From assembly GCF_001428805.1 (NCBI RefSeq), contig NZ_LMIS01000001.1, positions 2,096,976 through 2,160,975 of the forward strand: a DNA stretch of 64,000 nucleotides, written 5' to 3'. Shown piece after piece: positions 1 through 7,883 of this stretch. This stretch comes from Aeromicrobium sp. Root236 (GTDB lineage Bacteria > Actinomycetota > Actinomycetes > Propionibacteriales > Nocardioidaceae). Position numbers and translations under genes: made by a program. The notes beneath the pieces were generated by a model. The model had not been told where the DNA came from. It was given only the letters and a program-made list of their open reading frames with translations, and did no database searches. Positions within the stretch are counted from its first letter, which is position 1, and the number at the start of each line of letters is the position of its first letter.

Positions 1-596
1 ACCCCGAACATACGGCCGAGGGACGGGGATCCCTGCTGGACGTCGATGACGACCGTGTGGTCCTCGCGCATCGCCATGAACGTCGTGCCGACGCCGACGG
101 CGATCGTCGTGCACCCGACGCCGCCCTTGCCCGCGACGAACGCCACGATCCGGCGGTCGGTCTGCCGTTGGCGCGTGGCGTCGACGGCCTCACGCTCGCT
201 CTGGACCGTCACGGCGGCGTCAGGGGTGACGAGTCCGCGGGCGACGGTGCGCAGCATGCGTCCGGTCTGGCGGGGCGCCGGCTGGGGGCTGCTGGCCCGC
301 GACAGGATCTGCTCGGCGGGCGAAGGAGGCCGCTCTGCATCGGGCTCCTCGACCGCGGGAGCCGGCTCGGGTGCGGGGCGGTTGAACTCGGGCCGGATCG
401 GGACCACGCGCCCGCCCGGCTCGTCGACCTCGTCGCGCTCGGCCGGACGCACGGGGGCCGGAGCCTCCGGTTCGCCGAGCCCGAGACTTCTCGGGTCGAT
501 GCCCATCCTGCTCAGGTCGCTGGCAGCCGACTGCGCCTGCCGGCGATCGCGGAGTGACTGATCGGGCTGATCCTGGTCGTCGGTGTCGTCAACCAT
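1..596 (-). CDS. ParA/MinD-like ATPase of the type VII secretion locus (partial, C-terminus outside window)
   Basis: The visible 198 residues comprise a ~145-residue Pro/Glu/Arg-rich, probably disordered N-terminal region followed by a deviant Walker A motif GKGGVGCTT (about residues 156-164) and a VVIDVQ strand. This is the fold start of MinD/ParA/SRP-like ATPases, which in ESX loci accompany secretion genes (EspI-type proteins); that role is inferred. The ATG (596-594) overlaps the eccD stop as TGATG and has GGGAGGA about 8 bases upstream, so it is translationally coupled to eccD. The gene runs off the left edge, so the catalytic Asp and C-terminal motifs cannot be checked. Confidence 0.8.
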   Translation of the reverse strand, partial: MVDDTDDQDQPDQSLRDRRQAQSAASDLSRMGIDPRSLGLGEPEAPAPVRPAERDEVDEPGGRVVPIRPEFNRPAPEPAPAVEEPDAERPPSPAEQILSRASSPQPAPRQTGRMLRTVARGLVTPDAAVTVQSEREAVDATRQRQTDRRIVAFVAGKGGVGCTTIAVGVGTTFMAMREDHTVVIDVQQGSPSLGRMFG

Positions 597-1951
597 CAGA
601 AGAGTCCTCCCATCTTGTCGTACACCCCGACTGCCCCGACGAGCACGACGAGCAGGTCGACGACCACGAGGAACTCGACGACGTTGAGCCAGCGCTTGAC
701 GCGGGCCCGGGTGATGTCGGACATCTGCAGCGACGACAGGGCGATGGCGGCGACGAGAATGGCCGCGACGACGATCGCGAGCCAGGGTGCCGCCCACTCC
801 TCCTCGACCGCGAACCGCGCCATCGCGAACGCCATCACCACGACGCCGGCCGTGCGCAGCGGCAACATGTGGGGCGTACGGGAGAACAGCCGCGATCTCA
901 GGATCGCCGCCGCAGCGAGGCTCAGGGCGAGGGTGCGGTCCCACGAGCTCCCAGCGAGGTCGAGCGTGACGCCTCCCCACACGATCACGAGCGCGATGCC
1001 GACCAGCGAGCCGATCAGGACCGCGTTGCTCGCCTGGTAGCGCGCGCGAAGGGCGGCCAGCTCGAGGCGCCCGACGTGCCGGACGCGGTAGTCGGCACTC
1101 GCGAGGCCTCCGACCGAGAGCGAGACCAACGGAAGCGACCCGACCAGGAGCAGCACGAGGACCGGGACGACACGAGGGACCTGTGCCATCGGCAGGTCGG
1201 TCCAACCCGCTGCTGCCTGCAGGATCCCCGCCACCAGCAGCACGACGGAGGTCGCGAGATGCCCCGTGGCGAGCGTCGTGAGCGCGCGAGCGGCACCCGC
1301 AGCGATCGCCACGGCCGCTGCGGCCACCACCAGGGTCTCCCAGCGCTGGAGGTCGGCCGAGTCGCCGACCGCCGAGCCGAGAAGCGCCGCCCAGAGCATC
1401 GCCGCAACTGCCGCCAGCTGGGCATCCAGCGGCCGGGCCCACCGAGACGCCCACCAGGTCGCGAACAGCAACACCGCTGTGCAGAACGCCGCCGGACCGG
1501 CCGACGTGAAGTCCTCGAGGCGGTTGCCTTCGTCGATCCGCGCGGCAAGCCACGAGACCAGGCCCGTCACCGCGAGCGCGACCGCACCGACGACGACGGT
1601 GTAGGACCTCGTGGTCACGGTGGACCAGACACCACCTGCAGCATCGACACTGTCCTCGACCGTGTCACGGACGTCCTCCACCGCAGCGGGCCGTACGTCG
1701 TCGGACTGGCCGCGGAGCTCGAGGACGTCCCCGTCGAGCACGCCGGCATCGCCCAAGGTCTGGGACAGCGACAGTGGACTGCCGCCCAGCCGGGCCAGGG
1801 TCCAGCTCGTCGGTGAACCGTCGAGGGCAGCGGGCGCCGCGTAGCGCATCACCTGTGGCAGCACGTCGGCCAGAGGGAGCGAGCTCGGAAGGGCGAGGTC
1901 GATCGTGCGCTCCGCCGTGACGACGGTGACCCGACTGTAAGCAGTCAGCAA
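596..1951 (-). CDS. eccD: EccD-like type VII secretion membrane channel component
   Basis: This 451-residue protein has an N-terminal ubiquitin-like (YukD-type) domain of about 80 residues and then about eleven hydrophobic segments to the C-terminus. That is the architecture of EccD, the channel-forming subunit of the ESX inner-membrane complex. I chose the TTG start at 1951 because GAGGGGGAA lies about 7 bases upstream and the ubiquitin-like fold begins at once; an upstream in-frame extension would run into the divergent eccC promoter region. It is divergent from eccC (117-base gap) and overlaps the downstream ParA-like gene by one base. EccB and EccE are not in the window. Confidence 0.87.
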   Translation of the reverse strand: MLTAYSRVTVVTAERTIDLALPSSLPLADVLPQVMRYAAPAALDGSPTSWTLARLGGSPLSLSQTLGDAGVLDGDVLELRGQSDDVRPAAVEDVRDTVEDSVDAAGGVWSTVTTRSYTVVVGAVALAVTGLVSWLAARIDEGNRLEDFTSAGPAAFCTAVLLFATWWASRWARPLDAQLAAVAAMLWAALLGSAVGDSADLQRWETLVVAAAAVAIAAGAARALTTLATGHLATSVVLLVAGILQAAAGWTDLPMAQVPRVVPVLVLLLVGSLPLVSLSVGGLASADYRVRHVGRLELAALRARYQASNAVLIGSLVGIALVIVWGGVTLDLAGSSWDRTLALSLAAAAILRSRLFSRTPHMLPLRTAGVVVMAFAMARFAVEEEWAAPWLAIVVAAILVAAIALSSLQMSDITRARVKRWLNVVEFLVVVDLLVVLVGAVGVYDKMGGLF

Positions 1952-2067
1952 CGCGCGTTCCCCCTCGTGCTCGCATGTGCCGGATGCCTTGCGGGCCCCC
2001 GGTGGCGCTTGTGAGCATATCGTTGACCCAGCACCCTCACACCACACGACGGACATTCGGGGACCTC

Positions 2068-5000
2068 ATGACCACCACGTTGGTGAAGCGACCGGCACGT
2101 ATCGCGCCGCCGAGCACTGAGGGTTCCGCCCTCGCGATCGAGGCGCCACCCATGCGCGGACAGGCTGCTCCGGCGATGGCCGGCGCCAGCATGATGATGA
2201 TGCCGATCATGAGCGGCACGGGCTCCCTGACGGTCGCCATCACGCAGCAGGGCCGGCCGATCGTGGCGGTCGCCGCCCTGCTCGCGCTCGTCGGCTCGAT
2301 CGCGATCGGCGCCATGATGATGATCAGCCAGCGCAGCGGCTCCAAGCGGCAGGTACGCGAGGGCCGTGAACGCTACCTCGACTACGTCGAAGCGCTGCGC
2401 CACACGGTGCGCGACCAGATCGCCGGCCAGCGGGCCGAGCAGGCGTGGCGCTACCCGCGGACCGACGAGCTGCTCGACATCTGCCGCGACGACACCCGTC
2501 GGTGGGAGCGACGACCCTCGCACCTCGACTTCCTCTCGGTGCGTGTCGGCACCGGCGACGTTCCGCTCTCCACGGGCCTCAGCCTCGACGCCGACACCGG
2601 GCCGCTCAACGACTTCGACCCCGTGTGCCTGCAGGCGGCGCAGGAGCTGATCGAGCGCTACGCGATCCTGCGCGAGCAGCCCATCACCCTCAGCCTCACC
2701 GGGATCGGCCAGACCAGCGTCATCGGTCACGCCCCTCACCGCCGTGCCATCGCGACCAACATGGCGCTCCAGCTGGCGAGCCTGCACAGCCCCAACGACG
2801 TCGAGATCGCTCTCGTACGCTCTGACGCTGCCGCGGCGGCGTGGGACTGGCTCAAGTGGCTCCCCCACGCCCAGTCCGTCCACGTCCTCGACGGTGACCT
2901 GTCGGCACGTCGCGTGGAGGCCAGCGTCCCGGCGATGGCCGAGTTCCTCGCCCCTGAGCTCGAGGCACGCCTCGACCGCCTCCAGCGGTCCCGCGGCAGC
3001 GCCACGACCCCCACCTCGCACCTGGTCGTCATCGTCGACGGCGACGGACTGCAGCCGGGACACCACCTGGTCTCTCCCGACCCCCAGGTCTCGCTCGCGG
3101 CGCTGGGCGTCCACGTCATCTCGTTGCTCGACTCCGCACGCCAGGAGCCCGAGATCGTCGAGGAGCGCATCGAGATCGCCGATGACGGGTCCGCCGTCAT
3201 GACGTCCCGCCCCGCGCCGTTCCGGATCGACATCGCCCCGGACGGCGTCACGTCGGCCATCTCGCGGGTCCTCTCGTCGCTGCGGCTGACCGTCGAGGAC
3301 GTGGGCGATGACGGGCTCTCCGACACCGTCGGCCTGCCGGACATCCTGGGCGTCAAGGACCCGGCACACCTCGATCTCGAACGTTCCTGGCGCCCGCGTG
3401 CGCTGCGCGAGCTGCTGCGGGTGCCGATCGGCGTCGGCGCCACCGGCAAGACCGTGATGCTCGACCTCAAGGAGTCGGCACACGGGGGCATGGGCCCACA
3501 CGGACTCGTCGTCGGCGCCACCGGCTCCGGCAAGTCGGAGATGCTGCGTACGCTCGTCAGCTCGCTGGTCATCGGGCACGGGCCCGATCGGCTCGCCCTC
3601 ATGCTGGTCGACTTCAAGGGTGGTGCGACGTTCGCCGCCATGGAGGACATCCCGCACATCGCCGGCATGATCACCAACCTCCAGGACGACCTGACGCTGG
3701 TCGACCGCATGCGCGACGCCCTCTACGGCGAGATGCAGCGCCGCCAGGAGATCCTCAAGGACGCCGGCAACCTGCCCAACGTGACGGTCTACCAGGACCG
3801 GATCGACGCCGGCGAGCCGCTCGAACCGCTGCCGCACCTCCTCGTGATCGTCGACGAGTTCTCCGAGCTCCTGACCGCCAAGCCCGACTTCGCCGAGCTG
3901 TTCGTCGCGATCGGCCGCATCGGACGATCGATCGGCGTCCACCTGCTGCTGGCGACCCAGAAGCTGGAGATGGGCAAGATCCGCGGCCTGGAGTCGCACC
4001 TGTCCTACCGGATCGGCCTGCGTACGTTCTCCGAGGGCGAGAGCCGGGACGCGATCGGCGTGCCCGACGCCTATCACCTCCCACCGGAGCCGGGTTCGGG
4101 CTATCTCAAGGTCGACACCACGGTCTTCGACCGGTTCAAGGCGGCGCTCGTCTCGTCGCCCTACACCCCTCCGAGCGAAGGCCCCAAGACCACGGTGCCC
4201 GTCGTGCCGTACGTCGCGGTCAACGGGCTGGGCGCCTGGCTGGCGCAGCAGGTCGCCGCAGCAGACGGCGCCGACGACGCCTCAGAGCAGTCGGCGAGCG
4301 GGACGACGGTGCTCGACGTGCTGTGCCGTCAGATGGCGTCATCCGGCTACGCCCAGGTGCGTCCGGTCTGGCTCGACCCGCTGCCGGAGCGGCTTCCCCT
4401 CGGCAACCTCCTGGCGGACCGCAAGCCTGAGACGGGCACCCTCGACGCCGTGCTCGGGCTCGTGGACGACCCGACCCACCAGGCACAGTTCCCGCTGGTG
4501 TGGGACTTCACCGGCGCCCGCGCCAACATGCTGGTGATCGGCTCACCGGCCTCGGGCAAGAGTGTCCTCCTGGCGTCGATGATCACCTCCCTGTCGTGGT
4601 CGTACGCGCCCGGCGAGGTCGTCTTCTACTGCATCGACTACGGCGGAGGCGTGCTGCGCGGGCTCGAGGGTCTCGCACACGTCGCCTCGGTCGCCGGCCG
4701 CCTCGACGCCGAGCTGCGGTCACGCACCGTCAACGACGTACGTTCGCTGATCGACGAGCGCGAGCAGATGTTCCGGCTGCACGACATCGACTCGATGAGC
4801 GGCTGGCGGCGGGCTCGCGCCGAGGGCCGCCTGCCCGAGGACGTGCCGGGCGACGTGTTCCTGGTGATCGACGGCTGGGGCATCATCCGCGACGAGGACG
4901 ACGCGATGGACTGGGCCGTGGCCGACATCGCCGCGCGCGGCCCGGCATACGGCGTCCACGTCGTGCTGACCGCGACCCAGTCGATGCAGGTACGCATCCG

Positions 5001-6015
5001 CATGCAGCCGGCATTCGGCGGCCGCATCGAGATGCGGCTCGGTGACGTGTTCGACAGCGAGTTCGGCCGTGACCTGATGAAGCAGATCCCGGCCGACAGC
5101 CCCGGCCGCGGGCTGTCGGACATCGGTGGCGCCCACCACTTCCAGACCGCGCTGCCCACGGCGGACCCCGAGGCCGACCCGACCGACCTGCAGACCATGC
5201 TCGGAGCCTGGGTCACCCGGCTCAACGAGCGCTGGCCCGACCGCCAGGTCTCGCGCGTCCAGACGCTGCCCGAGACGGTGTGGCTCGACGAGCTCGACCG
5301 CAGTGACCTCAACCGCTGGGAGGTCCCGGTCGGGTTCTCCGAGCTCAATCTGGGCACCGCGACTGTCGACTTCAGCGACACCGCGCCGCACCTGCTGGTC
5401 TACGGCGACAATCAGACCGGCAAGAGCACCCTGCTCCGCACCCTGGTGCAGGGCCTCGTCGCCGGGAAGTCGACCGACGAGGTCGGCATCGTGTTCATCG
5501 ACCACCGCCGCTCGCTCATGGGCTGCATCCCGGACGACTACCAGGTCGCCTATGGCATGTCCGCGGACCAGAGCGCGTCGATCGCCGCGACGATCGCCCA
5601 GTCCCTCCGCGAGCGGATGCCCGGGCCCGACGTGACGGCGCAGCAACTGCGCGACCGCAGCTGGTGGACGGGCCTGGAGCTGTTCGTCGTGGTCGACGAC
5701 TACGACCTCGTGTCGACGACGAGCGGCAATCCGCTGCAACCGTTCGTGGACCTCGTCGCACAGGCGTCCGATCTCGGCTTCCACCTGATCATCAGCCGGC
5801 GCGTCGGAGGCCTCGCCAGGGCCATGCACGAGCCCTTGCTGCAGCGGCTCGCGGACATCTCCACGCCGGGCCTCATGTTCGCCGGCGATCCCATGGAGGG
5901 GCGACTCGTCAACGGAGTGGCCGCCCGGCGCCTTCCCGAGGGTCGCGCGCTGTTCGTCAGCCGCGACGGACGATCGTCGCAGATCCAGGTGGGTCGACCC
6001 CGCGAGGACGCCTGA
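2068..6015 (+). CDS. eccC: EccC-type FtsK/SpoIIIE ATPase, motor of type VII secretion
   Basis: The product has 1315 residues, the length of a fused EccCa-EccCb. Two transmembrane segments lie near residues 45-95, followed by the stalk domain and three FtsK/SpoIIIE ATPase modules with Walker A motifs GATGSGKS (from ~483), GSPASGKS (~825) and GDNQTGKS (~1113). Walker B-like strands LLVIVDE and ELFVVVDD are visible. In the ESX family this ATPase recognises substrates and powers export through the EccBCDE membrane complex. I prefer ATG 2068, preceded by GGGGAC, to an upstream in-frame ATG at 1975 because only then does the protein begin close to the membrane anchor. It is divergent from eccD and ends at a bidirectional terminator. 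Confidence 0.93.
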   Translation: MTTTLVKRPARIAPPSTEGSALAIEAPPMRGQAAPAMAGASMMMMPIMSGTGSLTVAITQQGRPIVAVAALLALVGSIAIGAMMMISQRSGSKRQVREGRERYLDYVEALRHTVRDQIAGQRAEQAWRYPRTDELLDICRDDTRRWERRPSHLDFLSVRVGTGDVPLSTGLSLDADTGPLNDFDPVCLQAAQELIERYAILREQPITLSLTGIGQTSVIGHAPHRRAIATNMALQLASLHSPNDVEIALVRSDAAAAAWDWLKWLPHAQSVHVLDGDLSARRVEASVPAMAEFLAPELEARLDRLQRSRGSATTPTSHLVVIVDGDGLQPGHHLVSPDPQVSLAALGVHVISLLDSARQEPEIVEERIEIADDGSAVMTSRPAPFRIDIAPDGVTSAISRVLSSLRLTVEDVGDDGLSDTVGLPDILGVKDPAHLDLERSWRPRALRELLRVPIGVGATGKTVMLDLKESAHGGMGPHGLVVGATGSGKSEMLRTLVSSLVIGHGPDRLALMLVDFKGGATFAAMEDIPHIAGMITNLQDDLTLVDRMRDALYGEMQRRQEILKDAGNLPNVTVYQDRIDAGEPLEPLPHLLVIVDEFSELLTAKPDFAELFVAIGRIGRSIGVHLLLATQKLEMGKIRGLESHLSYRIGLRTFSEGESRDAIGVPDAYHLPPEPGSGYLKVDTTVFDRFKAALVSSPYTPPSEGPKTTVPVVPYVAVNGLGAWLAQQVAAADGADDASEQSASGTTVLDVLCRQMASSGYAQVRPVWLDPLPERLPLGNLLADRKPETGTLDAVLGLVDDPTHQAQFPLVWDFTGARANMLVIGSPASGKSVLLASMITSLSWSYAPGEVVFYCIDYGGGVLRGLEGLAHVASVAGRLDAELRSRTVNDVRSLIDEREQMFRLHDIDSMSGWRRARAEGRLPEDVPGDVFLVIDGWGIIRDEDDAMDWAVADIAARGPAYGVHVVLTATQSMQVRIRMQPAFGGRIEMRLGDVFDSEFGRDLMKQIPADSPGRGLSDIGGAHHFQTALPTADPEADPTDLQTMLGAWVTRLNERWPDRQVSRVQTLPETVWLDELDRSDLNRWEVPVGFSELNLGTATVDFSDTAPHLLVYGDNQTGKSTLLRTLVQGLVAGKSTDEVGIVFIDHRRSLMGCIPDDYQVAYGMSADQSASIAATIAQSLRERMPGPDVTAQQLRDRSWWTGLELFVVVDDYDLVSTTSGNPLQPFVDLVAQASDLGFHLIISRRVGGLARAMHEPLLQRLADISTPGLMFAGDPMEGRLVNGVAARRLPEGRALFVSRDGRSSQIQVGRPREDA

Positions 6016-6032
6016 CACCGTCGCACACAACG

Positions 6033-6069
6033 CAGAAGCGCCACGACCCGATGGGTCGTGGCGCTTCTG
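6033..6069. terminator. bidirectional intrinsic terminator between eccC and the small ESX gene pair
   Basis: A perfect 17-base inverted repeat (arms 6033-6049 and 6053-6069, beginning CAGAAGCGCC) with a three-base GAT loop lies between the convergent eccC and esx-like genes, 18 bases past the eccC stop. The AAC/GTT flanks are only weakly T-rich, as is usual in high-GC actinobacteria. Confidence 0.85.
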
Positions 6070-6081
6070 TCGGTGCTGGGC

Positions 6082-6387
6082 TCAGGAAGGAGCGAGACCG
6101 CGGCGAACCGTGTTCATGGTCGCCTGCGTGTCACCGCTGACGTTCTGCAGGCTCGTGCCGTGCGTCTTGAGGTCCTCGATGTGCTGGTCGATGAGCTCGT
6201 TGGCCTTGGCCTTGACGGCCGAGACCTCGTCGGCACCGACGCCGCCGTCGAAGTTGGAGATGGCCTGGTCGATGTGGCTGGCCAGCTCCGCACGGTAGGA
6301 GTCGACGTTGCCGCCGTGGCTCTTGAGTGCTCCAGCGCCCTCTTCGAGGACGCCCAGGTCGAATGTCGTACGCGATCCGTCAGCCAT
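6082..6387 (-). CDS. ESAT-6/WXG100-like small secreted protein, FxG variant (B partner)
   Basis: About 101 residues, no signal peptide, almost entirely predicted helix-turn-helix, lying beside eccC and downstream of a similar gene: the size and setting of WXG100 proteins, the dimeric substrates of type VII secretion. In the central turn where WxG is expected there is Phe-Asp-Gly (NFDGGVG). ATG 6387 is chosen because the GGGGG ribosome-binding stretch is about 9-10 bases away; a GTG at 6393 that overlaps the upstream stop as GTGA is an alternative. No clear C-terminal YxxxD/E export signal is visible, so secretion is inferred from context. Confidence 0.7.
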   Translation of the reverse strand: MADGSRTTFDLGVLEEGAGALKSHGGNVDSYRAELASHIDQAISNFDGGVGADEVSAVKAKANELIDQHIEDLKTHGTSLQNVSGDTQATMNTVRRGLAPS

Positions 6388-6389
6388 GC

Positions 6390-6746
6390 TCACGCACCCC
6401 CGCCGAAGTTGATGGAACGGACGGCCGAGCCGGTGGACTCAGCCGAGCCGAAGGACGCCTGCTGCGTGTTGGAGCTGGTCTCGTCGTGGTCGAGGACCTG
6501 CTTGTTGGCGCGTACGGACGACACCGCGTGCTCGACGATGCGCTTGGCGATCTCGCCGTGGTTGACGGCGTGCTGCCCGGAGACGGCTTGGTGCTTGTTG
6601 CCGGCCCGGCCCGCGAAGCCGCGCGTCATGCCTTCCATCTGCGATGCGTGGGACTTGGCGCCGGCCATCTGCTCCTCGGCGTTGCCCTCGTACTTGCCGC
6701 CGGCCCTGGCCAGCGCTCCGCTGTCGTTGAGATTAAGCTTGCCCAT
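6390..6746 (-). CDS. ESAT-6/WXG100-like small protein, FxG variant (A partner)
   Basis: A 118-residue helical protein starting MGKLNLND, with GGAGGAAC about 9 bases before the ATG. It is immediately upstream of the other small ESX-like gene (2-5 bases between them), the arrangement of esxB/esxA-type pairs that form heterodimers. The central turn reads RGFAGRAG, again with Phe in place of the Trp of WxG. The C-terminal ~30 residues are Ser/Gly-rich and probably disordered. It may fold with the 6082-6387 product into a four-helix bundle exported by EccC; that is inference. Confidence 0.68.
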   Translation of the reverse strand: MGKLNLNDSGALARAGGKYEGNAEEQMAGAKSHASQMEGMTRGFAGRAGNKHQAVSGQHAVNHGEIAKRIVEHAVSSVRANKQVLDHDETSSNTQQASFGSAESTGSAVRSINFGGGA

Positions 6747-6872
6747 TGGAGTTGTTCCTCCCCCGATATGTGTCACGTCTGTGGTCCTACCGTAATTGGT
6801 TTCAGTCGCACTGTCACTCCCAGGGCGTTCCGATGTCCTGAGCGCGCGCGGCGCGTGTGTCAGGATGTTGGC

Positions 6873-7523
6873 ATGAGCATCCATCGGGGGATGGCCGTGG
6901 CCGCCGCACTGACTCTGACCCTCATTACGACGTCGTGCACCAGCGACGACAAGCCGGACCCGAAGCCGCCGACCGGTTCGCCGACCAGTGCGTCGCCGAC
7001 GCCGGCCCAGGCCTCGGAGGACCCGGGCGTCCAGGCGGTTCCCCTCGCCGGCGACAAGCACCTCAAGATCCAGTGGAGTCTCGACAAGGGCGTCAACGGG
7101 AGCGACCCTGTCGTCGACGTCGGCCGCCGCACGCTCGCCGCGGTCTACCTCGCGACGTTCTCACCGGAGTGGCGCAGCGACGCCGCGATCGGCAAGGTCA
7201 GCGCGTCGCTCACGACCGGCGACGACGTGCTGCTGGAGCCCACCCGCTCAGCGCGGAGCGGCAAGCAGCCGGTGGCCAACGACCCACTCGTCATCACGGT
7301 CCAGCCACCTCAGGTCGACGGCGACACGGCCGTGTTCTGGGCATGCGTCGACGCGCGCGGGGCCTTCGACCACACACCGACGCGCAGGAACAACATCGGT
7401 ATCCTGGCGAGCGTCTCAGTCACGGCGAAAGACGGCGTCTGGAAGGCGACCCGCTACGACCTCGACCCGCAGGACCCCACGAGCGACGACCGCTACTACC
7501 AGCGGTGCCAGCAGGACAAGTAG
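6873..7523 (+). CDS. putative lipoprotein inside the type VII locus
   Basis: 216 residues. An N-terminal signal peptide (Arg5, hydrophobic residues 7-18) ends in TTSC with Cys22 as the likely lipidation site; Thr at the -3 position is not the classic Leu, so lipidation is probable rather than certain. A Pro/Thr/Ser-rich linker (residues ~23-50) leads to a compact ~165-residue domain with two Cys (near residues 158 and 213) that I do not recognise. AGGA lies 8 bases before the ATG. It is divergent from the small esx pair and convergent with the EspC-like gene, whose stop is 3 bases away. An extracytoplasmic accessory role in secretion is a guess from position. Confidence 0.72.
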   Translation: MSIHRGMAVAAALTLTLITTSCTSDDKPDPKPPTGSPTSASPTPAQASEDPGVQAVPLAGDKHLKIQWSLDKGVNGSDPVVDVGRRTLAAVYLATFSPEWRSDAAIGKVSASLTTGDDVLLEPTRSARSGKQPVANDPLVITVQPPQVDGDTAVFWACVDARGAFDHTPTRRNNIGILASVSVTAKDGVWKATRYDLDPQDPTSDDRYYQRCQQDK

Positions 7524-7526
7524 GAC

Positions 7527-7871
7527 TCAGACCGGGACGCGGCCGTTGATCGGTCGCACCACGGCAGGCGGGGTCTGGGTGTTGGCGCCCTCTGCGTCGT
7601 TGCGGTCCAGGTGGTTCGCCGAGCTCACGGCGTTGGCGCCGAGGTTGTCGACGTCAGTGCCCATCTGCGTGAACTTCGGGACCCACGTCGAGGCGAACGT
7701 CTCGATGGCGGAGCCCAGCCCTGAGGGATCGTCCTTGATGGCCGACTTGGCGCCCTCGAGCGCCGACTTGGACTCGCTGCCGATCGTCGTCCACCCGTCG
7801 GCGGTGCCAGCCGTCTTGGTGCCGGCGTCGCGAACGGCGCTGGTGTCGGCTGAAACGCGTGTGTCACCCAT
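7527..7871 (-). CDS. EspC/WXG100-like small type VII-associated protein
   Basis: 114 residues, mostly helical, with a tryptophan-bearing turn (ADGWTTIG, near residue 27) and a C-terminal helix pattern FxxxMGTDVDNLGANAV that resembles EspC-type (ESX-associated) proteins. The last ~20 residues are Pro-rich. The start has GGAGG 6 bases upstream. It is 12 bases downstream of the 814-residue protein gene and on the same strand, so the two probably form one operon and the small protein may be the chaperone or co-substrate of the large one. There is no enzymatic motif. Confidence 0.65.
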   Translation of the reverse strand: MGDTRVSADTSAVRDAGTKTAGTADGWTTIGSESKSALEGAKSAIKDDPSGLGSAIETFASTWVPKFTQMGTDVDNLGANAVSSANHLDRNDAEGANTQTPPAVVRPINGRVPV

Positions 7872-7883
7872 GAGGTGCCTCCA

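Noticed and set aside
1945-4077. Open frame of 710 codons antisense to eccC
   Set aside because: Shadow of the FtsK/SpoIIIE gene, whose domains and start are clear on the plus strand.
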